Below the pieces are notes generated by a model. That model was not told the DNA's origin. It searched no databases and worked only from the letters and a program-made list of their open reading frames with translations. From Acidobacteriota bacterium (GTDB lineage: Bacteria > Acidobacteriota > Terriglobia > Terriglobales > Acidobacteriaceae), in assembly GCA_013289685.1 (NCBI GenBank), contig JABCZL010000005.1, positions 124,001 to 188,000 of the forward strand: DNA of 64,000 nt, read 5' to 3'. Each line of letters starts with the position of its first letter. Position 1 is the first letter of the stretch. A program made the translations under genes and the position numbers. Of the stretch, positions 52,868 to 63,081 are shown one piece after another.

Positions 52868-55800
52868 ATGCATCCATCCGCTGCAACACTTCAGGCCAGT
52901 TTTCACAAGGCTCTCGCCGCCGTATTGATCGTGGCAACCGTGATTGCGTTGCCAACCATGCTTCTCGGCCAAGCCTACTTCGGCACGGTCAGCGGTGTGC
53001 TGACAGACGCCACCGGCGCGGCAGTCGAAGGCGCCAACGTCGTCCTGGCGGACCAGCAAAAAGGCTACACGTTTAACACGACCTCGGATAGCACTGGGCG
53101 GTATTTGTTCCGCACGGTTCCTCCAGGGGTATACGTCGTATCGGCCGGGGCCAAGGGTTTCGGAAGATCGGTGAGCGTCAGGTTCAAGGTGGACATCAAC
53201 GAGAACGCCACGACGAATCTGACTCTCAAGGTGGCCGGAACCAGCCAGACCGTGGAGGTATCAGCGCAGGCGCAGGCCATTCAGACCAACGATGCGGAGA
53301 CCGGTCAGGTGATCAATCGTAGGTTCATCAACGACCTGCCGTTAATTGACCGGAGCGTGATTGCCTTGACTGCTCTGGCGCCCGGGGTTACCGAGATGGA
53401 TGACCAGTGTTCCGAATTCGCGGGCAATGGCACGTGCACCGGCACAAACTTTGTTTCCAACGGCAGCCGCGGATCGACAGCCGACATTCTGGCCGACGGT
53501 GCTTCGGTCACGAACTCAGAGCCCAACGGCGGCATCACAGCGGCGACGTATCTTCCGTCGCCTGAGGCGGTGGAAGAATTCAAAGTCGAGCAGACAAACT
53601 TTAGCGCGGAATATGGATTTTCCGGATCATCGGTGGTCAACATGGTCACGCGCTCAGGGACGAACAAGTTTCATGGGAGCGGGTACGAGTTTTACCGCGA
53701 CAATCGCCTCAATGCGAACAATTGGTTCGCCGATCGGGCGGGGCAACCGATTTCCCCGGGGCACCGCAACAACTATGGTTTTACCATCGGCGGCCCCATC
53801 CTCAAGAACAAGACTTTCTTCTTCTTCGATTACGACCGCTTGCGCTCTGCCGGGCAGAGCACGGCGACGTTCGGCGTGCCCACCGATCTGATGCGCACAG
53901 GAGACTTTAGCGATGTGTGTGCTGCGCAAGCAGGTACGTTCGACAGCACTGGTCTGTGCAGTGTGGCGGCTGGCCAAATTTGGGATCCCTACACCGGAGT
54001 GAATGATCCAAACCAGGGGGGCTCAGTCCGGTCCGCCTTTATTCCCTACAATAACCTTGCTACGTACATCAGCCCGGGCTGTAATCCTGCAGCACTCGCT
54101 CCGGGCCATTTTTGTCCTCCGGTTGAGCCGGCTGCCGGGGTTCCCGGCAACCTGATCGATCCCGTGGCCCAGAAGATGTTGCAGCTTTTCCCGGAACCGA
54201 ACACCCCGGCGCAGGGTATTTATGCCAACTGGTTTGGCTCAGGTTCCAGTCTGAGCTACAACGATCAGTTCGACATCAAGGTCGACCATCGTTTCAACGA
54301 GAAGAACCTGGTCAGCGTGAAATTTTCTTACCAGTACAACCATGGAAAGGGCCTCGACTGCTTTAAGAATTTCACTGACCCTTGCCAGGGCGGGCCGGGA
54401 TGGACCAACGCCCACCTGTTCGCCATCAACGACACGCATACGTTCAGTCCAACCTTGTTGCTGAACGTGACACTCGGCTTCACGCGGGGAGTCTGGCACA
54501 TCGACGCCTACAACCCTCACGGCGTCAGCGATCCTCTGGGCACATTGGGATTCCCTTCCTATCTGCAGAGCAACGGATTCGCGGGGGTGCCCGCGATTTA
54601 TCTCAGCACCTATGCGAATAATGGCTCTACGAGCACCGGCACAGATCCCTACGGCAACTACAGGCTCGGTCAGGATACAGGCCAACTGTCGGCCACACTT
54701 GATAAGGTGCATCGCGAGCACGAGTTCAAATTCGGCTTTGACGGGCGGCTGCACCAGATGAACTATATTCAGACCAACGCACCGGTTGGCATCTTCAGCT
54801 TCGACGAGAACGGAACTGCCGCCTGCCCCAACAACATCGGGGGCTGCGGCGGCGACGCCATGGCCAGCTTCCTGACGGGAACGATGAATGGCAATTCCTA
54901 TTACGAAATTCAGTTCCGGCCGGCAACCGAGAATTTCCAGTATGGCTTCTTCGGCCAGGATAACTGGAAGGTAACTCCAAAACTGACTTTGAACCTGGGT
55001 TTGCGCTATGACGTTACGCTGCCCCGCACTGATCGCTATAACCGGCAGGACTATTTCAATCCCAGTGTGGCGAGCCCATTAGCCGGAGGTAGCCTCAGCT
55101 ACTCCGATCCTGTTTCCGGGCAGACCGTAAATCTCCCATTGAATGGCGGCGAGGTTTTTGCCACGCCGAGCCAACGCACTAACTACGTGACCGATTGGCA
55201 CGACATTCAGCCGCGCTTCGGCTTCGCCCTGCAGTTTGCTCCGAAGATGGTGGTTCGAGGAGGCTACGGGATTTACTACGGGCAGTCGCGGTCGGGGGTC
55301 ACCGGCGTTGTTCCCTACGGCAGCCAGGGTTTTAACCAGTACACAAACGTCATCCCGAGTTATCAGAACCAAGGCGACACTCCGTGGTTACATTTGAGCA
55401 ACCCCTATCCGAACGGCCTGATTCAGCCGGCGGGAAATTCTCTGGGCCTGTTGAACGATGTTGGATACAACGCGAACGGTCCGCTCCGCACTGCCAGCGC
55501 AAACCAGACGCCGTATGACCAGAGCTGGAGTCTCGGGGTCGAGCGGGAACTGCCCGGCAACGTCGTGCTCAACGCGGAATACATCGGCAAGAAAGGCACC
55601 CACCTTCCGTTCAGTGGTTCCAACTACATCAACCACCTGGGGCCCTGGGTGGAGAATTTGCCTACGACGGCGGTCGACCCGAACAATCCCTGCCAGGCTT
55701 TGACTGTGCCATGTCTCAATAGCTTCGTAAACAATCCCTTCGCAGCGGTCATCACCGACCCCAACAGCACCCTGTCCAGTTCGCAAGTGCAGTACTCTCA

Positions 55801-56611
55801 GTTGTTGATCCCCTATCCGCAGTTCACCGGTGTTTCCATAGAACCTCGGCTTATCGGTGCTTCGATCTACCACGGACTGCAACTTAGCGCGGAAAAGCGC
55901 TACTCCAAGGGACTGCAATTCCTGGTGACCTACGTCTGGTCGAAATCGATCGACAATTCGTCGCAGGCGGACGACAACGTGACCTGGACCGGGAGCTTCA
56001 CCAGCCTACAGGACCCTAATAAGCCGTGGCTGGAGCGCAGTCTGTCGACGTTCGACATTCCAGATGTCATTCAGTTCAGCTACACCTACGATCTGCCCTT
56101 TGGGCGAAACCGGGCGCTGCTGGGGAACATGCCACGCTGGGCGGAGGCGATCATTGGTGGCTGGAAGACAAATGGCATCTGGCGCATTGCCGACGGCCGG
56201 CCGCTGAGCTTCACCTTGGCGGACGGGAATGCGATCCCGACGTATGGCTCGATGCGGCCGAACATCACGGGAACGCCCAAGCGCAATCATGGCAAAGATT
56301 GGGTGGACAACTATTTTGCGGACACCACCATATTCTCTCGCCCCCCCGACTTCACGCTGGGGAATGCTCCGCGCGCGCTGGGAAGCATCCGTACGCCCTG
56401 GTCGTTCACTAACGACCTGTCGATCTCGAAGCAGTTCCCGATCCGCGAGGAGATGAACCTTGAGTTCCGCTTGGAGGCACAGAACGCGCTCAACCACCCG
56501 GTCTTCGGCACTCCTGACACGTCGGTGGACGATGGCAACTTTGGCGCGATCTTCAACACCTCCGGCAACGGATCTCGCCAGATACAGTTGGCGGTGAAGT
56601 TCAACTTCTAG
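52868..56611 (+). CDS. Oar-like TonB-dependent receptor
   Basis: 1247 residues. Signal region, carboxypeptidase-type regulatory domain (residues ~35-120, GVLTDATGAAVEGANVVL), plug domain with the typical VEVSAQAQ...NRRFINDLPL..., then a long C-terminal barrel ending in QLAVKFNF. Outer-membrane import or adhesion; these are hugely expanded in Acidobacteria. SD AAGGGGG precedes ATG by 4-5 nt. Flanking beta-propeller lipoproteins may be accessory ligand-binding partners. Confidence 0.92.
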   Translation: MHPSAATLQASFHKALAAVLIVATVIALPTMLLGQAYFGTVSGVLTDATGAAVEGANVVLADQQKGYTFNTTSDSTGRYLFRTVPPGVYVVSAGAKGFGRSVSVRFKVDINENATTNLTLKVAGTSQTVEVSAQAQAIQTNDAETGQVINRRFINDLPLIDRSVIALTALAPGVTEMDDQCSEFAGNGTCTGTNFVSNGSRGSTADILADGASVTNSEPNGGITAATYLPSPEAVEEFKVEQTNFSAEYGFSGSSVVNMVTRSGTNKFHGSGYEFYRDNRLNANNWFADRAGQPISPGHRNNYGFTIGGPILKNKTFFFFDYDRLRSAGQSTATFGVPTDLMRTGDFSDVCAAQAGTFDSTGLCSVAAGQIWDPYTGVNDPNQGGSVRSAFIPYNNLATYISPGCNPAALAPGHFCPPVEPAAGVPGNLIDPVAQKMLQLFPEPNTPAQGIYANWFGSGSSLSYNDQFDIKVDHRFNEKNLVSVKFSYQYNHGKGLDCFKNFTDPCQGGPGWTNAHLFAINDTHTFSPTLLLNVTLGFTRGVWHIDAYNPHGVSDPLGTLGFPSYLQSNGFAGVPAIYLSTYANNGSTSTGTDPYGNYRLGQDTGQLSATLDKVHREHEFKFGFDGRLHQMNYIQTNAPVGIFSFDENGTAACPNNIGGCGGDAMASFLTGTMNGNSYYEIQFRPATENFQYGFFGQDNWKVTPKLTLNLGLRYDVTLPRTDRYNRQDYFNPSVASPLAGGSLSYSDPVSGQTVNLPLNGGEVFATPSQRTNYVTDWHDIQPRFGFALQFAPKMVVRGGYGIYYGQSRSGVTGVVPYGSQGFNQYTNVIPSYQNQGDTPWLHLSNPYPNGLIQPAGNSLGLLNDVGYNANGPLRTASANQTPYDQSWSLGVERELPGNVVLNAEYIGKKGTHLPFSGSNYINHLGPWVENLPTTAVDPNNPCQALTVPCLNSFVNNPFAAVITDPNSTLSSSQVQYSQLLIPYPQFTGVSIEPRLIGASIYHGLQLSAEKRYSKGLQFLVTYVWSKSIDNSSQADDNVTWTGSFTSLQDPNKPWLERSLSTFDIPDVIQFSYTYDLPFGRNRALLGNMPRWAEAIIGGWKTNGIWRIADGRPLSFTLADGNAIPTYGSMRPNITGTPKRNHGKDWVDNYFADTTIFSRPPDFTLGNAPRALGSIRTPWSFTNDLSISKQFPIREEMNLEFRLEAQNALNHPVFGTPDTSVDDGNFGAIFNTSGNGSRQIQLAVKFNF

Positions 56612-56826
56612 AACCTGCAATCAAAGTCCACACCCTGGCCGCCCGAAAGGCGCGGCCAGGGGAAGGCCCTTGCTTCTCCAGCAAGCGCGGCTGTAACGTA
56701 GTGAACAACCTTTTCCTCGGCGCGGGGTTCAAAGGGTTCGATACAGGTTTGCCGGAGCGCCAGATCAACCTGTTCGGTCAATCCTGTCGGGTCAAACCTG
56801 TCAGGTCAAACCTGTAGGAGTCGCCA

Positions 56827-58044
56827 ATGCGAATCCATTCTCTCGGGGCCCTTGCCAAACTGCTTTGCGCGCCGACCGCGTTGCTGGTCCTCAGCGCCTG
56901 CGGTGCGGGCAGTCACACGCTTACCCCTTCCTCGCCGCAATCACAAGGCTGTGGATGCGGATTCCTCTACGCGACCACCAATACCAACCAGATTCTGTCG
57001 CTCAAGCTCGATTCCACGGGCGTCCCGGGCACTCCGGCGCAAACGCCGGGCCCGGCGAACAGTCTGGGCATCACCAGCGACGGTTCGTTCCTGTACGTCT
57101 CCGACCCGGACCACAACGCGCTCGATTCCTTTACTCTTAATCCCAACGACGGAACCTTCACCCCAGTGGCCGGATCGCCGTTCGCTCTGAACACTTCTTC
57201 AGGAGCCCCCGCGGGAATTTCAGTCACGGGATATTCGGTCACCAAGACTTACCTTTACGCCGGAGACACCAACGGCAACATCGCTGCATTCATGGTGGGG
57301 CCAGCAATCGATAACGGCAGCACTTGGATACTGCAGGGTAACCTTACGCCGCTTGGCGGTTCGCCCTACGCGGCCGGCGCGCAGCCGCTGCAACTCACCA
57401 GCTGGGGTTCGCCGCAATCGCTGACTGACTTTGTGTATGCCGCGGACTTCGCCGATCCCAATGGTGGCGTCTATGCGTTCTCGGTCGGGTTGGACGGAAC
57501 GCTGTCGCCGGTGACCGGTTCTCCGTTCGTGACGGCTCCGGCGGCTGGACCGTCGGGCATCGTTTCCTCGGGCATCTGGCTCTATGTGGCGTTGCACAAC
57601 ACCAACCAGATTGCGGCCTTCACGGCTGCGGGGAACGGTGCGCTCACGCCTCTTCCCGGTTCGCCCTACGCCGCAGGGAACGGGCCGTCGTCGCTCATTA
57701 CGTACGGAAACTTCCTGTACGCGTTGAACGATGTGGATCACAGCATCTCCGCCTACAGCATGGACCCGAACACCGGCATGCTGACGGCCGTGAGCGGTTC
57801 GCCGTTCTCCGCCGGCTCGGCTTTCGGCGGACTGGCAACCTATCTCCCCGGACCCAATTACTCCGGCCCGGGATTCTTATACGCTCCCGATCCCGCGGCC
57901 AACGGCTTCCGCGCTTTCTCCGTCGACCCGATCGCCGGAAGTTTGAAACCTCTGGCGGGCTCGCCTTTTCCGGCCGGAAGCAGCCCGATGGCGATCACGG
58001 TAGTGGGCTTCCCCGGTCAGCCGCTCGGTATCGATCCGCCGTAA
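56827..58044 (+). CDS. beta-propeller lipoprotein (paralogue)
   Basis: 405 residues. Lipobox LSAC after a hydrophobic leader, AGGAG nine nt before the ATG. Repeated SPFALN/TGSPFVTA-type blade motifs as in the gene at 51566. Preceded by direct repeats of GTCAAACCTGT (56791-56815). Probably periplasmic or surface-bound. Confidence 0.85.
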   Translation: MRIHSLGALAKLLCAPTALLVLSACGAGSHTLTPSSPQSQGCGCGFLYATTNTNQILSLKLDSTGVPGTPAQTPGPANSLGITSDGSFLYVSDPDHNALDSFTLNPNDGTFTPVAGSPFALNTSSGAPAGISVTGYSVTKTYLYAGDTNGNIAAFMVGPAIDNGSTWILQGNLTPLGGSPYAAGAQPLQLTSWGSPQSLTDFVYAADFADPNGGVYAFSVGLDGTLSPVTGSPFVTAPAAGPSGIVSSGIWLYVALHNTNQIAAFTAAGNGALTPLPGSPYAAGNGPSSLITYGNFLYALNDVDHSISAYSMDPNTGMLTAVSGSPFSAGSAFGGLATYLPGPNYSGPGFLYAPDPAANGFRAFSVDPIAGSLKPLAGSPFPAGSSPMAITVVGFPGQPLGIDPP

Positions 58045-58100
58045 GCGCTGGGATTGCTCGCTGGGGATCGCTCGCAGGGATGACGCGTTGTGATGGCGCG

Positions 58101-59126
58101 TTAGTGTCGCGCCACCACGACGATCATAAAGCTCCCCGGCTTGGCCGCGGGACGACCCGTCGCTCCCGGCTTCTGCTCCTCAAATTCGAACGTGGGCAAA
58201 TACACTTTATGCGTCTCCGGGTCAACGTCCATGGTCTTGGCGCCGAATGGAGTCGTCACCGTTTGTACGATCTCAAACTTGCCGCCGCTCTCACCGGCAA
58301 CGTTCAGCTTGCCGTCCCGGCAACTTGCGAACGCCTGGCCAGCGTCGAACTTGGTAGCATCCACACCTGCACCGATGGGCAGGTCCGCGACCACCTTGCC
58401 GTCGTCCGTGCTCATCACAATCAGCTTCTGGGGCTTGCGACATCCAACGAAGAGCCGGTGCTTCGCGGTGTCGATCGCGAGTCCCACGGGTGAGCCGCCG
58501 GGAGCGACCGGCCAGTGCGCCAGTACTTTCCTCGCTTTAAGGTCGACCACGGCGATCTGGTCCTTGTCCTCCAAATTGACGTAGACCTTGCCGGCGCCGT
58601 CGGACGCAAGAAACTCGGGTTTGCCGCCCAAGTCAATGGGAGCGTCGATGGATCCCGTCTTCGGATCGACGTCAGCCTTGATCGTCACCAGCGTCCCGTC
58701 GTCGCCGCAAGACACCAGCACCAGCCCGGTGGCCTTGTCGTAAATGATGCCGTCGGCATCGGGCCGTGCTTTGAGCGTTCCCAGGACAGCATTCGTCTTG
58801 AGGTCGAAAATAACGACTGAGCCTTCTCCGTCGGTGATGAATCCGCGTCCGGCCTCGGGAGCGATAGCTACGCCGTGGTTGTGCTTCTGGCCGGGGATAT
58901 CGGCGAGCGTCTTGCCCGAATCGGCGTCGATCACCATCGTGTGGGTGCTGCGAGGAACGTAGAGCCGGTGACTCTTGGCATCCACGGTGATGTAGTCCAT
59001 GCCGCCCTCGCCACCAATGTGAAAAGTCTTTTCCACCGCCCAGGTGCCCTGCGCGGCCACGCGGCCGGTAAGCGTGAACGCGAGCGCTGCGATCAGGAAC
59101 GCAGCCAATAAATTCCGAGAGTGCAT
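58101..59126 (-). CDS. YncE-like secreted beta-propeller
   Basis: 341 residues with a signal peptide (MHSRNLLAAFLIAALAFTLTGRVAAQ). Repeats such as LYVPRSTHTMVIDADSGKTLADIPGQ and LFVGCRKPQKLIVMSTDDGKVVADLPIG are typical of YVTN/YncE propellers. Function unknown; such proteins bind DNA or small ligands in the periplasm. Convergent with the upstream propeller gene. Confidence 0.88.
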   Translation of the reverse strand: MHSRNLLAAFLIAALAFTLTGRVAAQGTWAVEKTFHIGGEGGMDYITVDAKSHRLYVPRSTHTMVIDADSGKTLADIPGQKHNHGVAIAPEAGRGFITDGEGSVVIFDLKTNAVLGTLKARPDADGIIYDKATGLVLVSCGDDGTLVTIKADVDPKTGSIDAPIDLGGKPEFLASDGAGKVYVNLEDKDQIAVVDLKARKVLAHWPVAPGGSPVGLAIDTAKHRLFVGCRKPQKLIVMSTDDGKVVADLPIGAGVDATKFDAGQAFASCRDGKLNVAGESGGKFEIVQTVTTPFGAKTMDVDPETHKVYLPTFEFEEQKPGATGRPAAKPGSFMIVVVARH

Positions 59127-59538
59127 AAGATCCTCCAGTAGATGTGCGCGGGAATTTTCAGGATAAAGCTAGGGGTTGAACCTGAAAACCACCTGAAGGG
59201 AGAGAAAGGAAGAGGGCCGTCACAGTTGGGTTGAGAATCGCCGCTGCGCCAGAATGGCGCCTTTACCTCGGTGACCAGCGGTCAAAAACGTGAAATGGCC
59301 TTGTTGCAGCAACTATCGTAAAGAGTGGATGAGTGTCGTGAGCGGCAACTTTAACGCAGTTGGGTGGTAAAGCCCGACCCACCCCGCCGAAACAACCGGC
59401 AAAGGTGGGCCGTTAGGAAAGGACTTAAGAAAAGGCTACCTACCCCGACAGCTTGATTCCACTGGCACAACTACCAGTTCTGCGGTTCAGCTCGAGTCGA
59501 TAACATCTGTGGTGAGCAGTCTGAAACAGGGAGGACTT
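59127..59538 (+). promoter_or_regulatory. long leader with two mutually exclusive stems, upstream of ompA-like gene
   Basis: 412 nt without a gene. GGGTGG at 59362-59367 can pair with CCACCC at 59379-59384, or CCCACC at 59378-59383 can pair with GGTGGG at 59404-59409, enclosing GCCG...CGGC. The two stems share bases, so they exclude each other, as in switching leaders. No match to a riboswitch consensus I know. GGGAGGA precedes the ATG at 59539. Confidence 0.35.
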
Positions 59539-60483
59539 ATGACCCGCAGAAGAATTGGTATTTCGATGAGTCTCTTAGCACTGTGCCTCTTGAGCCTGGC
59601 ATCGGCCTTTGCCGGCGACAAGGTAAAAGGTAAAGGAGTGATCACTCTGCGCTCGGGAGACACCCTGACCGTGGAGACTGACGATGATGCAACTATAACC
59701 CTAACTGTCACGTCCGATACGAAAGTGCAACACCCCGTAGGCCTCGGTGCCCGGAAGAAGCAAGTCGGGCACGAGGTCCTCATCCCCGGACTCAAACTAT
59801 CGTTCGAAGGAACTGGAGATCAGGCTCAGGTGACGGCGGAAACGATAACTTTCGATCGAAGCGATCTCAGCCTGGCCAAAGTGATCCAGGCCGGTCTGAA
59901 CCCCACCGCTCAACAACAAGCTAAGAACATAGAGGCCTTCCAGGCCAATAAGAAGGCGACCGATGCCGAAATTGCGGCCAACCAGGCGGCCAACGAGGCA
60001 GCCATCGCAGCCGCCAAGCAAGAGATCGCGGCCAACCAATCGAGCATTAACCAAGTTGCGCAAGCCACGAAGAAGCGCTTCTCGGAGTTGGGTGAATATG
60101 TCGTGAAGGGCGACCATACCGTGTACTTTGCCACCGGGCAATACAGCATTTCCCCGGAGGACCGACAAGCGCTTGCGGATTTAGCGAAGCAGGCCCTCGC
60201 CTACCAGAAGGGCTACGTGATCCAAGTGGCGGCCTTTGCCGACTCGGTGGGCACCGCTGCCAGCAATCAAGTGCTGAGCAAGGAACGCGCTCAAGCTGTG
60301 GTCGCCTACCTGCTTCAGGACTGTAGTGTTCCCGTTGGTCGCATTGTCGCGCCTGGCGCAATGGGTGAGAGCAACCCCGTGGCCTCCAACGAGACTACTT
60401 CCGGACGGAGTGAAAATCGCAGGGCCGATGTCAAGCTGCTGGTGAACAAGGGCATCGTGGCCTCCGGCTCCAGCGAAAACTAG
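59539..60483 (+). CDS. OmpA-family C-terminal domain protein
   Basis: 314 residues from the ATG at 59539. Signal peptide (SLLALCLLSLASAFAGD), an OB-like N-terminal domain that may carry sugar or metal (VKGKGVITLRSGDTLTVETDD), a long Ala/Gln/Asn helix (~130-190), then an OmpA C-like fold (VYFATGQYSISPEDRQALADLA...NRRADVKLLV). Likely anchors the outer membrane to peptidoglycan. Confidence 0.82.
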   Translation: MTRRRIGISMSLLALCLLSLASAFAGDKVKGKGVITLRSGDTLTVETDDDATITLTVTSDTKVQHPVGLGARKKQVGHEVLIPGLKLSFEGTGDQAQVTAETITFDRSDLSLAKVIQAGLNPTAQQQAKNIEAFQANKKATDAEIAANQAANEAAIAAAKQEIAANQSSINQVAQATKKRFSELGEYVVKGDHTVYFATGQYSISPEDRQALADLAKQALAYQKGYVIQVAAFADSVGTAASNQVLSKERAQAVVAYLLQDCSVPVGRIVAPGAMGESNPVASNETTSGRSENRRADVKLLVNKGIVASGSSEN

Positions 60484-60600
60484 CGGCTCGCTCTTCTTCA
60501 CTTCAGAATGGAGGCGCCGACTAGGCGCCTCCGTTCCGTTTAAACCCGCCTCGCGGCGTAAGTTGGCGAAACATCCCCCACTTCACTCAATCCCACCGAG

Positions 60601-60655
60601 TGGATGCGCCAAGCTCTCGGTCTTGCCTTTTCATTCCCTCATCTTAGGCCGATTT
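60601..60655. repeat. dispersed repeat, copy 1
   Basis: CCAAGCTCTCGGTCTTGCCTTTTCATTCCCTCATCTTAGG is closely matched at 63832-63873 (CCAAGCCCTCGGCTTTGGCCTTTTCATTCCTTCATCTGAGG). Both are intergenic and end in TTTGC. Confidence 0.5.
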
Positions 60656-60737
60656 GCAACATTTATTTCTGCCATGCAGCCGAAAGCATGAACGAAACCG
60701 AGCAGGAATTTTGGATTCCCCGGTCTTTCCGGCTGAC

Positions 60738-61718
60738 CTATCGTGCGAAATAGCCGGCCGGATGATGGACCCGCAGCTTTTTTGGGCCGAAGACGACGAG
60801 TCGATGAAATGATCCGTCGGGACGCACGCTGGCTGGCTTGTAGCTGATCCAATACTGGCTGCGAAGGTCTTTGTCGATGTCGGAGAATGCATCTTCCAGA
60901 CCGCCGTCGGCTCGGACCCGGAAAAAATTGCCTCCAGTAACTTCCGCAAGTTCCATCATCGCACGATCTTCCTCTGGATTGAGACTCATAACATAGACGG
61001 CGCACTCTTCACGCTGGGCGTCCTCTTCCGCCTGTTTCAGGTTTATGTGGCTACTGTTATCTTCCCCATCTGTAATCAGGATGATGGCACGACGCGCAGG
61101 TTGGGTTTCCCTGACCCTTGCTAGCTGTTGGCTGGCAGCAGACACAGCGTCATAAATCGCAGTGGCGCCTCCAATCCGCAGTTTTCGGATCGCATGGGAC
61201 AGCAGTTTGTTGTCGCCGGTAAACTCCTGTACGACCCCCACTTCCTGATTGAAACCTATAACAAGCGCGAGATCTGAGGCTCGGCGCAAAACGCGTTCAA
61301 GGAAGAATGCTGCGGATCGTTTTTCGTTATTGAATCCATAAGCTACCGAAGCGCTGCGATCGATCACAATCGCCAGCCGCAAAGGCAGCTCTGACTGGCT
61401 TTCGAAATGGGTAATTTTCTCCGGCAGTTCGCCATTATCCTGGATCGTAAAATCCGACGGCTCAAGATTACGAACAAAATGGCCGCGGTGATTGCTTACA
61501 GTGAACGTCACATTTACCTCTTGCGCTTCTACTCTAACGATCGGCAAGAAAGCCGGCTCAGGCTGAACCACATTGCTCGCGAGGGCCCCGCGCATTTGAG
61601 ATGGGCTGAGGGGAAAGTCCGCGTCTTGGGAATAGGGCATCGAAGATGTTTCGCCGGCGGAGGATTGCGCAAAACTTGCTGAAGCGTAAACAAGGAGGGT
61701 GAAGATTGTTTTCACCAT
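60738..61718 (-). CDS. secreted VWFA-domain protein (acidobacterial type)
   Basis: 326 residues. Signal peptide, then a vWA domain with an intact MIDAS DRSASV, a TDGED segment, and a C-terminal half containing YWISYKPASVRPDGSFHRL. Such proteins are a large acidobacterial family of unknown role in the envelope. Opposite strand to the ompA-like gene. Confidence 0.9.
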   Translation of the reverse strand: MVKTIFTLLVYASASFAQSSAGETSSMPYSQDADFPLSPSQMRGALASNVVQPEPAFLPIVRVEAQEVNVTFTVSNHRGHFVRNLEPSDFTIQDNGELPEKITHFESQSELPLRLAIVIDRSASVAYGFNNEKRSAAFFLERVLRRASDLALVIGFNQEVGVVQEFTGDNKLLSHAIRKLRIGGATAIYDAVSAASQQLARVRETQPARRAIILITDGEDNSSHINLKQAEEDAQREECAVYVMSLNPEEDRAMMELAEVTGGNFFRVRADGGLEDAFSDIDKDLRSQYWISYKPASVRPDGSFHRLVVFGPKKLRVHHPAGYFAR

Positions 61719-62149
61719 TTGGAGCCTGCTCTACGAAGTGCCGAATGAACGCACAGTGCGTATCGAGTACGTAGTCGAATGAGCGCAGCCTAGTGGAAGA
61801 TCGCGATTCCCGAAACTGTCAAAACTTCCAACATTTGCTCATTCTTGGCTCGGCCCTCGGTCAACTGTCGTGATATCGCGATTGCGCTCATTGGCATCGA
61901 CCAGCGCTTCGAAAAGAAGATGGGGAAAGTCCCGAAGGCGAGACAGAACTTTCCCCACAAGGGGTCGGACTGGATATTGAAAAGTTGCCGTAGCAGCGTT
62001 GGTTCCTGACTCTCAACGATATTCGTCGGCCACGCGGATTCCCTTACGCGGCTGGTAGATCTGACAGTCGACGGCTCCCTGCTTTCGAGGGTAGAGTTTT
62101 TTCCTCCACTACGTTCAAACAATCTCAATTTTCACAGAAGGAGCAAACC
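61719..62149. other. intergenic region
   Basis: No convincing gene: the only sizeable frame (61790-62128, minus) has no SD and no family resemblance. AAGGAGCAAACC directly precedes the gene at 62150. Confidence 0.4.
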
Positions 62150-62458
62150 ATGCCTCTTACACCCGAACAACGCGATGCCGTCACAAGCGAATTGAAGAGG
62201 TTCGGAATCGATTTGAATCTCTCCGAGGATCAGAAACAGAAATTGCAAGGCTTCATGACGGATGCGTCCGAAAAACTCCAGGAGTACAAGCAGCAGAATC
62301 CGAATGCGTCAAAGGAGGATTTGATCAAGAAAGTTACCGAAAATCGTGCGGCGATTCGTCAACGCCTGGCAAGTTTCATGACACCCGAGCAGCTCGCAAA
62401 ATTGGATACCGAGTTGGCGAAAGCCAAGGAATTCCTGGGGCAGAAGCTCGCTGCCTAA
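62150..62458 (+). CDS. small helical hypothetical protein
   Basis: 102 residues, with AAGGAG eight nt upstream. Predicted all-helical with repeated hydrophobic spacing (LKRFGIDLNLSEDQKQKLQGFMTDAS; LASFMTPEQLAKLDTELAKAKEF). Resembles small Spy-like or helical-bundle stress proteins but lacks a signal peptide. Function unknown. Confidence 0.65.
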   Translation: MPLTPEQRDAVTSELKRFGIDLNLSEDQKQKLQGFMTDASEKLQEYKQQNPNASKEDLIKKVTENRAAIRQRLASFMTPEQLAKLDTELAKAKEFLGQKLAA

Positions 62459-62565
62459 CCGGGAGCTGACAAATTGTTTTTTCTTGTCCCGCCGAGTTGC
62501 CAGTTCGGCGGGATTGTTTCAGCGCTATCAATTGACGTATGATCCGTCGTTGATAGGCTGACACA

Positions 62566-63081
62566 ATGATTGTCATCCAGTCCCCAAGATTGCAGCTCAG
62601 CCAGTTCCAGATGGCGGATGCACTGGAGGTTTTTGGATGCATCACGCCCGCCATCGCCAGATTCATGCCATGGGAGCCGCCATCGTGGAGTGAGTACGTG
62701 ACGCGATGCGAGAAGAGAGCGCAGGCTCCGGAACCAAACAAGTTTCCGTTCGTCATCCGGCGGCGCGACAACGGGGAATGCCTTGGCATGGCCTCGTTCG
62801 AAGATGCGGATTCGGTTTCGCCCGAACTCGGCCTTTGGCTCAAGGAAAGCGCGCACGGGCGGGGTTTTGGCCGGGAGGTCGTGGCCGCACTTGTGAAGTG
62901 GGGACACGCAACTCTCGGCAAAGGAAGTTTCATCTATCCGGTGGCCATACAAAACATCGCCAGCAGGCGTATCGCTGAGAAGCTTCACGGCGAGATCATA
63001 GGCAACCGAACGAATCCAAAATACGACTCCGTCGTTTACAGGATTCCCTTCTGCGAATCGCCAAATTCTCAGTTCTGCTGA
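62566..63081 (+). CDS. RimJ/RimL-type N-acetyltransferase
   Basis: 171 residues. GNAT core with the ESAHGRGFGREVVAALVKWG acetyl-CoA loop and late IASRRIAEKLHGE. Family members acetylate protein N-termini or antibiotics; substrate here is unknown. No strong SD. Confidence 0.88.
   Translation: MIVIQSPRLQLSQFQMADALEVFGCITPAIARFMPWEPPSWSEYVTRCEKRAQAPEPNKFPFVIRRRDNGECLGMASFEDADSVSPELGLWLKESAHGRGFGREVVAALVKWGHATLGKGSFIYPVAIQNIASRRIAEKLHGEIIGNRTNPKYDSVVYRIPFCESPNSQFC

Noticed and set aside
61790..62128. 112-residue minus-strand frame
   Set aside because: No SD and no resemblance to a known protein.
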